Source: Pardosa pseudoannulata (taxonomy: Eukaryota; Arthropoda; Arachnida; Araneae; Lycosidae). From it: DNA of 64,000 bases. The DNA is taken from positions 45,638,191-45,702,190 of the forward strand of contig CM063502.1 of assembly GCA_032207245.1 (NCBI GenBank), written 5' to 3'. The notes under the pieces were generated by a model. That model saw only the letters and a list, made by a program, of their open reading frames with translations, did no database searches and was not told the origin of the DNA. This document shows positions 51,109-62,709 of this stretch, piece by piece; within the stretch, counting starts at the first letter, position 1; each line of letters begins with the position of its first letter. The position numbers and the translations under genes are program-made.

Positions 51109-51911
51109 ACCTTAGCGCCGTAACTAAACGACACACTTCATAAGTCTAGTGTAACAGGTTTTTACGGTAATATCTACCTATGACGTGACGCTGAGACGGA
51201 AAATCCTTCAGAGGATCAGGCAAGGAATTAATAGTAAAAAGTACGAAACACAGAAATAATCCCAAACCTTTTGAACGTGGAGAGAATCTAATTACAAATA
51301 TTAAATTAGAAGGGTGGAATTATCAGACGCAGCGTGTACAGTAGCTTATCAATTGACCGTGCGATCCAACTTTCTTAAGACTAAAGTGTAGTGAGACTAG
51401 CAGTGTCTGTTCGAAAAAATGCCTGCTCGATCTTATATGGTCTGAAACTAAATCTCGATGATTAAATGCATCAAATCACAACATGATCATTATTTTGATT
51501 CGGTATGAAATTGAGGAATCAGTTTTCCGGATATCCGTTGCTGAACGAGTGGAAACTAATTGGGAAGTGAACCTTTCAAATTCACTGAAGTTCATTTTGT
51601 GAAATAAATGGTTGATGGTCCTCTCTTTGCTATCAAACAGGCACAACTCATACCTACCAAAAATTTTAATTTATTGTTAAAGGACGGTACTATGGAGAGT
51701 GAAAATTTGATTAGATAGAAATTTGTTTCGTACCTCTTGAGACTCAGACTAATGTTAGTCATGTTTTGCCATGTTTTGTTTGCACCCTATTTAACAAATC
51801 ACCTATTGACTACCTTAAAAAATTCATGTTGGAGTCAAGTCTTTGAACGACAGACTTTAAAGGCTTCTCATCTTCTTCACTGTGAATGCCCAGGTAGGAA
51901 TGAATACAGCT

Positions 51912-52134
51912 GAAGTCTAACAGAAACGTTGAATGTGAGACGTCTTCAGCCATGCTTCACAGTGTACCAGATTTCACACCCTTAATAAATGCTTTCCTCC
52001 AAAATGACACTGAACATTTTAATCGTCTTTCCACCAAATTGTCAAATAGATTACTGCATCGCCTTCTGAATTTGCTGCGCATAAACTCAACGTATGAATT
52101 GAGCAACAGCCTATTGCCAGGTATCCTGATCTAA
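51912..52134 (+). CDS. 74-codon open stretch, unrecognised
   Basis: Open from just after a TGA, with an ATG at 51952 (MLHSVPDFTPLINAFLQND), then LSTKLSNRLLHRLLNLLRI and a stop at 52132-52134. It reads as an amphipathic, Leu-rich helix. The surrounding 51.3-52.15 kb has slightly higher GC. No splice structure was established and no family recognised. Confidence 0.2.
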
Positions 52135-52139
52135 CTTCA

Positions 52140-54680
52140 ACTGGTATTTCATATCCTTCCTTTGAGAAATAATGAGGAGTTAAATTTATTCAACTCTAAG
52201 TATCATATCATGAAATAGGCTACTATTTTTATTAAGTTAGTAAGCATTAAAAATTCTCATGTGACGTTTATTACGTTTCATGATCAATCTTTCAGAATGT
52301 TATACCATGACACTTTCTTTGACCAAACTGTACATTAAGTGACCATATTTATCAAAACTCACTTTTTACCCCTTCTCAGTCATTTTAATGTAATATGAAC
52401 TGTAGAATTTCTTAAAATTAGGCTTTACCTGTCTGCGGTATGGTAGAAAAAAATCCAGAGAATACGTTTTAGTGAACACGAGTGCTATTTACAAATTTAG
52501 ATAAAATTAGCATGTATTGCTTATTTTTCATTATTTTACTGAAACGGCAGTTAACATTTCGTTATTTATAAATTCTGTGCTCAATTCTACCAGTTGTCTA
52601 AATCTGTAATTTTTGTTTACTTTTTTTTTTAATTTTTCAACATGATTTATACTCATACTTGAAACAACGGTAACAGTTGTTTTTATCTATAGCTGGTCAG
52701 ATACATAATCAACCATAAATTTTATGGGTAACAGGACATGTTTTATAGATGTCAAATATATGATATGTGTGCTACGACGTTATCATACGGTTATAGAACC
52801 TTTAATAAAGATTTTTTCTATTTTTCAGATTGTTTTATTTTAGCACTCCTCAATTTCTGACATTTTGCTGAAAAATCACCTCTTATTTTTTACTTTTTTT
52901 TTAATTTTCAGATCTATATTTTACTTATAATTACTATACCATTCTGTTTATAAATATTCCATCATTTATACTTTTTGATTTATATTTCAATTACAAATTA
53001 TTTTAATTATTTTGTACAGATATTATCATATTCAAAAACACAATTATTTTGAACTATAGTCTTTAATTATTTTTTAACTGTAGTCTGCTGTCTCCTTTTT
53101 TGGAACAAAGTGAATCAGGTTTTCGTTCCATTTCCCTCAAATACATTACTTTTTATATGTCATTTAAGAGAAGAATTTAAGTAGTAATCACGCTGTTCAC
53201 GAGTTAGTAAATGCTTTTAAAGAAGTTTTATTGACAGTATTACTTTAAGTGTATTTTTGTATGTTCTATATTCATTTGATTTTATCGAGCACTGAACTTG
53301 CGTTAGGATTGGTATTTTCATTTTTAAAAGTAAACCTATTATCATAGATCAATTTAAAATCAAATTTTTAGTAGAATTTAAGAGATTTATAAAAAACGAT
53401 AGTTCGATATTTTTGAAATTGTGTTTTATAATTAAAAATATATATTTTTATTCGTTTGCTCTATTATAGTTTCAATTTTACCTTTCCATCACAGTACAAA
53501 ACAAAAAGAAAAGAAATCATTGACAAAGGAATTACAACTTTATTGGTTTACTTAGTATTTTTTCGAATAAAATAATTACCTTTTAAAAATTATGATAATT
53601 TTTAAAGAAAATAATGTTCTATTGTTCAGTAAAAAAAAGTATATCCAACGTCATTCTCTAAATTTTGTAGTTTATACATGATTTAATTATAAAAGTAAAG
53701 TTTGGATATTAAAAAGGACTTTAAAGATATTAAAGTTATATTTCATTCTTTAAACTTTAAAGAATTGTTTTTACATTTTGCATTAAGTAAATTTTGGCAT
53801 AAAGTATATTTTGAAATTATCTTAAAATATTTTAGCTATTTATTTTTGAAAGTAGTAAAATTTATTTTTGAAGTTGTTATAACACCCCGTGAATATTTAG
53901 AGTCATCTTTAGTTGTATTTTAAAATAAAAAGAGATATATTCATGGTTACATATTTTATATTTTATGTGTAGTACCTAATACTATCCAATCCCCATTTGT
54001 TACAAATTCCTGAAATATCCTTTTAGTTTTTGATTATCCATTAATTGCTTTCTTTTGTCTCTAATCAAGTCTTTTGGGACGTTTGCAATTTAATAAAACC
54101 TTTAGTGTTATTAATGATTTAAGTTTTATTTTAAGATAAACTATAAAATGTCGGAAGAGTCAAAATGAGTTATTCGCCAATCTTAAGTATTTTAGTTTTG
54201 CATACTTATCTATCGGAATAGAAGTGATTCTAACAATCAAACTGCTAATGAAAATTTTAATTAATTGTATTTTTGAATCACTCCTTCAATTATGCTAGAT
54301 ACAAGGTATCTATTGATTCTGAAAAGATTAACTTTTAATCGGTAGAACAGCTTACAAGAAATTTAAGGGGAAATCGTAGTTCAAAGGATCAATATGTAAT
54401 TATAATTATAGGTTACTACAGGCATTTTAATTAGGTTGTAAATTAACTTTTGATATGCTTAGCTGTATTTTTTATAATTTTTGCTATTGTTATGTTTTTT
54501 AGTTAATCGATATTAAAATTATACAAGAATTTCAATACGTTACTGCTAACATTCGTTTATCTCCAAGGAAATATGGAAACTATTGCAAAACAAAATCCTA
54601 CTGGAAATCAGTGATTTTATATTAAAGATAACACTTTGAGACGAGTGCATTATGTATGCAACAACTTTCGGTTATAAAAG
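52140..54680. other. AT-rich stretch without recognised gene
   Basis: No feature seen. Confidence 0.5.
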
Positions 54681-54683
54681 GAT

Positions 54684-54717
54684 GGATGGGTGCATCGTAT
54701 ATACGATGTACCCATCC
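54684..54717. repeat. 34-nt near-perfect palindrome
   Basis: ggatgggtgcatcgtat is followed without a spacer by its reverse complement, with a single non-Watson-Crick pair (G at 54692 opposite T at 54709). There is no loop, so it could extrude as a cruciform. It is far more GC-rich than its flanks. Confidence 0.9.
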
Positions 54718-55402
54718 TCAAAAAGTGAATAATAATTTTAACATGAAAATAAAGACGAGTAATAGATGAATGATGTTTAGATTTTTTGGGTAATGAGCTA
54801 AATATTTATGCCCTATTTATGAAAGTAAATAAGCGTTATTGGTTAGGAAACTATTAAAAAAGCGAGAAAGTAGCAGAACAAAGAAAATAATATCAAATAG
54901 TACAGGAATTAACTGATTTACAGGACAAATGTTGCAATTTGGGAAATAAACATAACATATAAAGGCATAACTACTTTCTTAGACAACGGAGATGTATTAC
55001 ATAGGACTATAAAATTCGGGAAAGCAAGTTCTTAAAATATTAAGTTGGTAATGAAGGATGTAGGGAAATTCATTTCTGCTTCAGAAAATGTTCTAGTGTA
55101 TAAAACAAAACCTGCACTACAGAGTATTCAAATTATGTTGAAAATCAGTAATCTAATTTTGATTTTTTAAGATTTTAAGATGTTTGGCTATTATTATCTT
55201 GGACAGTGGAAAAATGTTTTTAAATTACAAAATTAATGTTATAGTATCATCTTGATATCCAAACTATGACTTTTTATAAAAATATGACTTCTAATTAAAT
55301 TACTATAAGCTAGCAAAACTACTGATTTTATACTTATTTGACATGAATATATTGAGTTCCTTGTGAGAATAATTTCATAAAAATTTATTTGTTGCAAATC
55401 AG

Positions 55403-55424
55403 TTTTTTTTTTTTTTTTTTTTTT
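55403..55424. repeat. poly-T run
   Basis: Twenty-two uninterrupted T. No retroposed body recognised on either side. Confidence 0.9.
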
Positions 55425-55763
55425 GCAAATAATAATCAACATACTTTGAGTCTGTGAACGATGTATACATGATAAATATACACTTTAAACTTTAAGACCA
55501 ATTTTTAATAAATGGGTTGCTATACTAATGTTTACGTTAGCTCACCAGTTTCATTTGAATTCATGTATATTAGTATACCCCATTTCACTTTAAAAAATAT
55601 AAATATTTTTCATAAGCATGTTTTAGTATGAATTTGTTTATGCACTCTTGAGTCTTCTATAATAGTTTAATATTTGGCTTAGTTTAAAAATTGATTTAGG
55701 GGGATTATGTAGTATTAGTCAACAATCCAAACTTTTCTAAAATGTATGTAGAGCAAGTCAATA

Positions 55764-57755
55764 CTCTGTATATTTTTAAAATTTTTGGATTAAAAACTCT
55801 TTCAATTCATCTAAGTTGAGTATATTCTTGTTTCGCTATTAATTTGTTTTGTCTGTAACTCTTATTTTTATTTTTAACATCAGAGGTAGGTTATAGTTCG
55901 TATAAATTGACATAACTAACCATAACGATTTACTAGACAGTATTTTAATATTTTGTTCATCAACACTACTCTTCAACTGGTTCAATGTAACAATCATACA
56001 CCAGGCGTAGAATGTCAAAGATAAGTTTTCCTGTTTCCAACATATTTTCTGTCATCTTCAAGTTTGTATCTTAAAAGTATGAACATTACTCATTATAAGA
56101 TATTTAGTACACTTTAAAAAGGCACTTGTTCTTTTTAAAATATACTTTTTAATATTTTAGATAAATATACATATGCTCAATATTATTTAAATTTAATACT
56201 CTTGCATGCATTTTTTAAAATATTGTACAAGGTATTGCAGATACAATGTCTTGATTAGGGTTATTTATTTATGGATTAAAAGGAGAAACAAACATTGCTT
56301 TTCTTGATGCAAAACGGCATGGAACTTCAATCCAATTTCCAATATCTTTACATCTCCTAAAGTTTAGGTCATCATCTTATAGAGAACCTTTATCATATCA
56401 TATAAAGACATTTTTAAACTAATATTCTACGTCTTTGTTCTGTATATTTCTAAAATTGTTGAATTAAAATCACTTTCAATTCATCTTAAGTTGAGTATAA
56501 TCTTTTTTCTGCTATTAATTTGTTTTGGCTGACACTCTTATTTTTATTATTAACATCAGAGGTAGGATTTAGTTCGTATAAAGTGACATAACTAGCCATA
56601 ACGATTAACTGGACAGTATTTTAATATGTTGTTCATCAAGCGTGCTCATCAACGTGTTCAATGTAACAATCAGACATCAAGCATAGAATGTCCAAGATAA
56701 ATTTAAAGAACTGCAATACATGTTTCCAACATATGTTCTGTCACCTTCAAGTTTGTATCTTAAAAGTATGAACATTACGCAAGTTAAGACATTTAGTACA
56801 CGTTAAAAAGGCACTTGTTCTTATTAAAATATACTTTTTTAATATTTTACATAAATATACTTATGCTCAATATTATTTAAATTAAATACTCTTGCATGCA
56901 TTTTTTAAAATGTTGTACAAGGTATTGCAGATACAATGTCTTGATTAGGGTTATTTATTTATGGATTAAAAGGAGAAACAAACATTGCTTTACTTCATGC
57001 AAAACTTCCCGAAACCTCAATCAGACTTTCAATATCTTTACATCTCCTAAAGTTTAGGTCATCATCTTATGGAGAACCTTTAGCATACGATATAAAGACA
57101 TTTTTTAACTAATATTCTACGGTTTTTCTCTGTATACTGTTAATTTGTTTTGGCTGACACTCTTATTTTTATTATTGACATCAGAGGTAGGTTTTAGTTC
57201 ATATAACGTGACATAACTAGCCATAACGGTTATCTGGACAGTATTTTAATATTTTGTTAATCAAGAGTGCTCTTCAACAGGTTCAATGTAATAGACATTA
57301 AGCGTAGAATGTCCAACATAAATTTAAAGAACTTCAATTCGTGTTTCCAACATATTTTCCATAACCGTAAAGTTTGTATCTTAAATGCATGAACATTACT
57401 CAAGTTAAGACATTTAGTACACGTTAGAAAGACACCTGTTCTTTTTAAAATATACTTTTTAATATTTTAGATAAATATACTTATGCTCAATATTATGTAA
57501 ATTAAATACACTTGCATGCATTCTTTTAAAAGGTTGTACAAGGAATTGCCTATACAATGTCTTGATTAAGGTTATTTATTTATGGATTAAAAGGAGAAAC
57601 AAACATTGCTTTACTTGATGCAAATTTTACTCTTCACGGAACCCAAATCCGATTTCCAATATCTTTACATCTCCTAAAGTTTAGGTGATCATCTTAGAGA
57701 ATCTTTAACATATGATATAAAGACATTTTTAAACTAATATTCAATGCCATCTGTT
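55764..57755 (+). repeat. tandem array of three ~0.69-kb units
   Basis: The landmark ttgattaggg/ttgattaag followed by ttatttatttatggattaaa occurs at 56251, 56941 and 57562. The unit start (ctgtatattt/ctgtatact) occurs at about 55764, 56440 and 57130. Unit lengths are about 675, 690 and 625 bp. The third unit lacks about 65 bp after its start (the tcaattcatct-aagttgagtat block). Shared blocks include gacatcagaggtagg, ttgcatgcatt and tctcctaaagtttaggt. The units are clearly similar but diverged. No coding frame is conserved between units. Confidence 0.93.
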
Positions 57756-57759
57756 TACC

Positions 57760-59220
57760 AATATCTTTTGATGTTTGTATATATTTAATGCTGTTATGCA
57801 GACTTAAATGGAATCTATAAACCTGTAGCCTAAAATAAAGTTAATCTAAAGGTTTCTAATTCCTAGAGCAATGTGTGCATTTTTTGTCTAGGAATGAAGA
57901 AGAATAAAAAAGTAACTTTAAATATTATAAATTTGTTTTGTATTATTATTCTTTTGTTTTGTATTATAAATCTTGTTTATTACTAATTTCATGTAATTAA
58001 AAGTCTAGAATGTTTTTAATGTAGCAAACGTTACTCGAACAAAACAAATAAAAAATTGTAATGCCACTTTAAATTATTCCTTCTTCAATGGTTCAACTGA
58101 AAAATAACTTTTAAATAATGCATAATATAAATTTAAAGAATAATAATTACAACGAAATAAAAAACACTGTACTTCTGACTACGTGAGCAACATAATTTAA
58201 AAGATAAATTTAAACGGAGGAGATTTTAATGTTTAGTTACTAAAAAAATATTTTTAAATGCTAATAGTAACTTAAGTTTTTCATAACTGTTTTTTTTAAC
58301 TAAATAAGGGTGCAGAGATTATTGAATTTTTTCTTTCCAAATACTAAGAGAAAAACATTCTTTCTGGGATAGAAAAAACTGAAATCTTGATTTAAATTAT
58401 CGATATAATAATTTTAAATTGTTGATAAATTGGTTAAGTGCATCTTCATGTCCATACGTAAAAACCGTTTTTCACGTAATAAGAAAAAATTTGAAAATTA
58501 GTAGCAACTGTTTGAAAAGAAAAAATATTTAAAAATGCTTACGAGGAAAGTAAATACTTACAGTTATGCTTCTTTAAAGCGTTTTCTCTTTAAGAATTAT
58601 CTTATATTTATAAAATACTTTTAAATGCATGTTTTTTTCAAAATAATGATAGAAATCTGAGCAATGAAATTAGAATTATAAATAAAGAAAAAGAGTTTGC
58701 TATAACGTTAAGAAGCTATAAATACTAAAAATTTTCTCTCCTTTGATATTTCAGTTTTTAAAAACAAATATTTCCACATACAGTAATTAATCAATGTTAA
58801 TGAGTTTAAATTTAAAATTTTACCTAAACTGTCTTTATTAATAATAATAAAATTAAAAGGGAAAAGGTAAATATTACGCATGTGATAATGGTAAATTTAA
58901 TTTTGGTATAAAAAATTAATTGAAAATATCTTCTTTCTTAAGCTTACTCCTTTTTATTTTCTTACAAAGCATAATTAGTGAATTGAAATAGCTTAAGATG
59001 TATAACTAATTATTTTGTAAAACTACCTGCAATGACTCGGACAAACTGTCTAGCAGCCAATTATTATATCACAGCCGGTAACACTAGTTGAACCGAAACG
59101 ATAAATTTCAAGCATTTTGCTGTTTACAGGCGAGTCTATAAATAATTAATAAGACCCAATAGAAACAGTAACATGTAATGGTCACTACAACATAAAGAAC
59201 CCCATTTACGTTTCAAAATC
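57760..59220. other. AT-rich stretch without recognised gene
   Basis: No feature seen. Confidence 0.5.
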
Positions 59221-59227
59221 ATCATAC

Positions 59228-59299
59228 CATCCAGTTTCTGTTTGTAATAATAGGTGCCGCTCGATTCTGCTTCCATAGTGGCTGCTACATACAACGCTC
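59228..59299 (-). CDS. candidate 72-nt internal exon, unrecognised
   Basis: On the minus strand an acceptor (gcttcatttcag, ending 59300) precedes 72 nt and a donor (GATG then GTATGATG). In the best frame, two leading bases complete a codon and 23 codons follow, ALYVAATMEAESSGTYYYKQ then KLD, leaving one base. The exon is therefore phase 1 to phase 1 and symmetrical. An internal ATG (59276) in fair context could alternatively be a start. The frame stays open beyond the donor. The GC content is above that of the flanks. I cannot name the protein. Confidence 0.3.
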
Positions 59300-59721
59300 C
59301 TGAAATGAAGCTTAAGACACGAACAATCTAAACCAAAGACTAATTTATGATCCAGCATGTACAAGTTCTGAAATTCTGAATACTACTATCTTGAATAAAA
59401 GCTTTATACTAACTTCTAGTAAATATGAACGTGAGATAGGTTAGTTAATCTTCTTAGTATGTTATTAAAGAAAAATAACATAAAATTTTCAGTTTCGTAC
59501 ACATCCCGTTTAATTCAAATACTAAAATACCGAAAAGAATATGTATAAATACTCTAATATCAGAACCAGTAGGGCACGTAAGAAATAATTATGTTTTTAA
59601 AGTTGTTTGACTTTTCTATATCATATTAAAACATATACTAGTACAAGTCACACAACTAGACAGTGTCTAAAATTTATTGGTGTAGCTATTATCTGCTATC
59701 GTTGGTCTTCACTTTTTAGAA

Positions 59722-59780
59722 AAACTTAATAATATACTTAATAATACTTAATAATACTTAATTTAAAAACTTAATAATAC
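59722..59780. repeat. short tandem repeat of acttaataat
   Basis: About five copies of a roughly 10-bp unit, with one interruption (acttaatttaaaa). They run directly into the Helitron terminus. Confidence 0.85.
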
Positions 59781-60060
59781 TAGCTGCTTCGCACCCAGTT
59801 TTCGGTCTGGGTTTAAAAATATTTCGATGAAAGATTTAGAACCACTATTAAAGATAATAAGACGTATTGATAGAAATGCTGAATAAATCACGTATGTTTT
59901 AGATTGTTGACGATTATAACAGTTTAATAATAGTTGAATGTCCACTAAGTGCACTGTGTTGCCTGTGAGACGTTGCATAATAATTCCCAATTCCAAGACT
60001 TTATTAATGTAGGAGTCAAATTTCATAATACTGTAGAGAGTAATATATATGTACTGTTTT
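59780..60060 (-). mobile_element. Helitron 3' terminus with part of its body
   Basis: Read on the minus strand, the sequence ends with a hairpin (acccag...ctgggt, a perfect 6-bp stem at 59793-59798 and 59807-59812), then gcgaagcag-CTAG and a flanking T. This is the Helitron 3' structure. The gcgaagcagCTAGT wording differs from the element at 42.6 kb, so it belongs to a second family. The 5' TC end was not located and the right boundary is approximate. The 87-codon minus frame at 59763-60026 crosses the terminus and is not a gene. Confidence 0.6.
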
Positions 60061-62160
60061 GAATGAGATAATTCATTTCCGAGATTGGATGTCTTTTAGT
60101 ACTAATGTTTTACATACATAAAAATTAAATTTTAAACAACAAAACCTATCACGAAAACTTTTTTCTTTAAAAATGGCAATTGTGAAATAAAAACAAATTT
60201 GACAGAACATGGCGAATTTGTAATTATTGAAAATAAAAATCACGACAACATATAACAGAAAAAATACTAACTTCTTAAAAAATTTGAGAAAGTAAAATAA
60301 ATATTTACATATTTTGATGAAATAAAAAATTTAGATATTAAAAATAAAATTATTTTGATACTGGGATATTTCAAAGAGAAAAAGTTATTGCATATGACAA
60401 ACAGTTGTAACTATAAGCAATAAATGGCACCACTCAGTACATATATTAATTAATATAATTTTAACTGATTGTAATTACGGTATTTTAATGGTGGAAAGAG
60501 TATAAGCATTCAGCGGATTGGGCGTAGATCTAGAACTAGAACTTTTTATATTTATTTATTTATTTTTACCTTAGAATCAAAGTAAAAAAATATATATTTA
60601 TTTTTGCAACTGACCAATAAATAAGCAAGCTGTTTTTTTATTTAATTTACTTGTATGACATTTTCAATATGGAGTAATTCACTTAATTTATATCATTTAA
60701 TATATTTCTCGGTAATATACATTGTTACTTTATACATTTTTCACTTAATTTAATACATTTATATAGACTGATATAAATGTTGAATAAAAAATGTATACAG
60801 TTTCTAAAATTAAACTTGAATTTTTTGAGTAATCAGTGGAGTATTATAAAGATAATAAAGTAATATTTTTTTATTATCCGTTTTCAGAGAAACTTTTCAT
60901 TAAAAGACGCCAAAGAGATTAAAGTATCGATTTATAAAATTAAACAGGTATTTTGAATTTGCAAAGGCGTCGAAATCGTGACCGGTGGGTTTCGAGTTCG
61001 AGGCGAGAAAAAGAACATCAGAAAGAATATTTAAAATATATTTAAAATAATAAGCGAATATTTAAAATATAATTCTTAGTACTTATTAAAATTATTTTGT
61101 CTTAGTTAAGCTTATATATATTTTATTAATTGCTTCAACTCAAATTAAGACAATTAACGACAGACAAAGCTATATGGCAGCAGTAAACGAATAATACTTG
61201 TTTAGACGTATATTTGTCCATTTTTAATTCTATAACAAAATATCATTCGCTATAGATTAAAATATTTTTTTTCCAGTCTTACTGGTATGTTTTGAAATTA
61301 GTATATTAATCACTTTGTTTTTTAATATATTTTATCATAAAGTAATCAATTTATTTATCTTCCTAATTACTTTACACATTGTATTGAGTCGAAATATTGG
61401 AAATAAAGGAACATATGAAGAACTCAAATGCCAATTGTCTAGTATTCGTACAAATAAATAAATGCCCACCTTAGATTTATTTTATTTTTGAAAATTTTCA
61501 TACCATAGACACAAAAATATTTGTAGTAAAGAACTTTTATCTTTCACATACACACAACAGAAAAAATAAATAAAAGGAGACAACTAGTATAAAATAGAAA
61601 CAGAACTGTAAACTATTTAGCAGGAAGTAATTCGTCTATGTTCATAAAATACGTTAAAGCTACGTTTGGTATTCTAAAAATGTTTATAATTAATATAAAA
61701 TCATAATTGTACGCAGGTATAGTATAAAATATTAGTCTAGAAAAAGCAATGGAAAAAAACCTGGAAGAAGACAATAATTTTGTTAGTATTAAAATTATTT
61801 AGTCGGGAGAAATTTTTAAAAGTTTAAATAACATTTATGAAAACATTTAATATGTTAACAAGATAATATTTTTATACAGAAAAGTTTTTGAAAATGTAAT
61901 ATTCTTAAGTATAATTTCAGACTATACAAAAAATTACTATACAAAAAATGTAATCACGACCGGAACTTGGTCCTTTTAGCCCGTAACAAAAAAGTGAAAT
62001 ACAATCTACTTCCGAAATGCACCAATTGCCTTCTCCTTTCCAACCGCAGCACCTCCCCCTTGTCAATCAAAGAAATTTCCAAAAGAAAGGAAAAAGCAGA
62101 AAAAGCCTGCTCGGCCCCTTTAACAGCGTTTTCTTAAATGGGGAAGAGCCGGCTAAGCTG
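60061..62160. other. AT-rich stretch without recognised gene
   Basis: A GC-richer patch at 60965-61005 (ggtgggtttcgagttcgagg) faintly resembles a decayed pol III B-box region but is too short to call. Confidence 0.4.
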
Positions 62161-62169
62161 GTTAAAAAC

Positions 62170-62560
62170 TTCCTCTCTCCCATTCTAATTCCTTAGAATC
62201 TTTTTACCAGCCTCTAAATCTCTTAATCAAAGGAGTTTCCTTGACTTAAAATTCTTTCGATACATTTATCAAAGCTTTCTGTCCTATAGATGTAAATGTT
62301 CTGTCTATTCAACACATTTTCCAGCTGTCGCTAGCACCTCGGCTAGAGCAGAATGATTTTTGTATCTTTCCTTTGTTTGTCTTTGACTAGTAAAGATGTA
62401 TGTTTTAGCAGCTCTAAAATAACGTTTTAATTAGACTTGTGCCATCTCTTCAATATGGCTAGACTGCATCATACCAAATTACTGATAAGTTGATTAGGCT
62501 TCTCCTTTGCCAGTAGCCCGGGCAAGTAAAAGGAATAGGGGGCTACACAATTATTGTGAC
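62170..62560 (-). repeat. inverted, diverged copy of the 1.35-kb family
   Basis: The plus strand here matches the reverse complement of copy B: cattctaattcctt, aaaggagt-tccttgactt, caaagctttctgt, attcaaca-attttccagctgt, and further right gggcaagtaaaa-gaatagg. Between these are large deletions and replacements. It shows that the family is dispersed in the genome and not confined to the 7-14 kb pair. Confidence 0.65.
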
Positions 62561-62572
62561 TAGAGGAAATAA

Positions 62573-62578
<6 letters not shown>

Positions 62579-62656
<78 letters not shown>

Positions 62657-62660
62657 TAGA

Positions 62661-62705
<45 letters not shown>

Positions 62706-62708
62706 AGA
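62579..62708. repeat. compound (CA)n(TA)n(GATA/GA)n microsatellite
   Basis: About 32 bp of CA, 44 bp of TA and about 50 bp of GATAGA/GA repeats, with abrupt transitions. Confidence 0.97.
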
Positions 62709-62709
62709 G

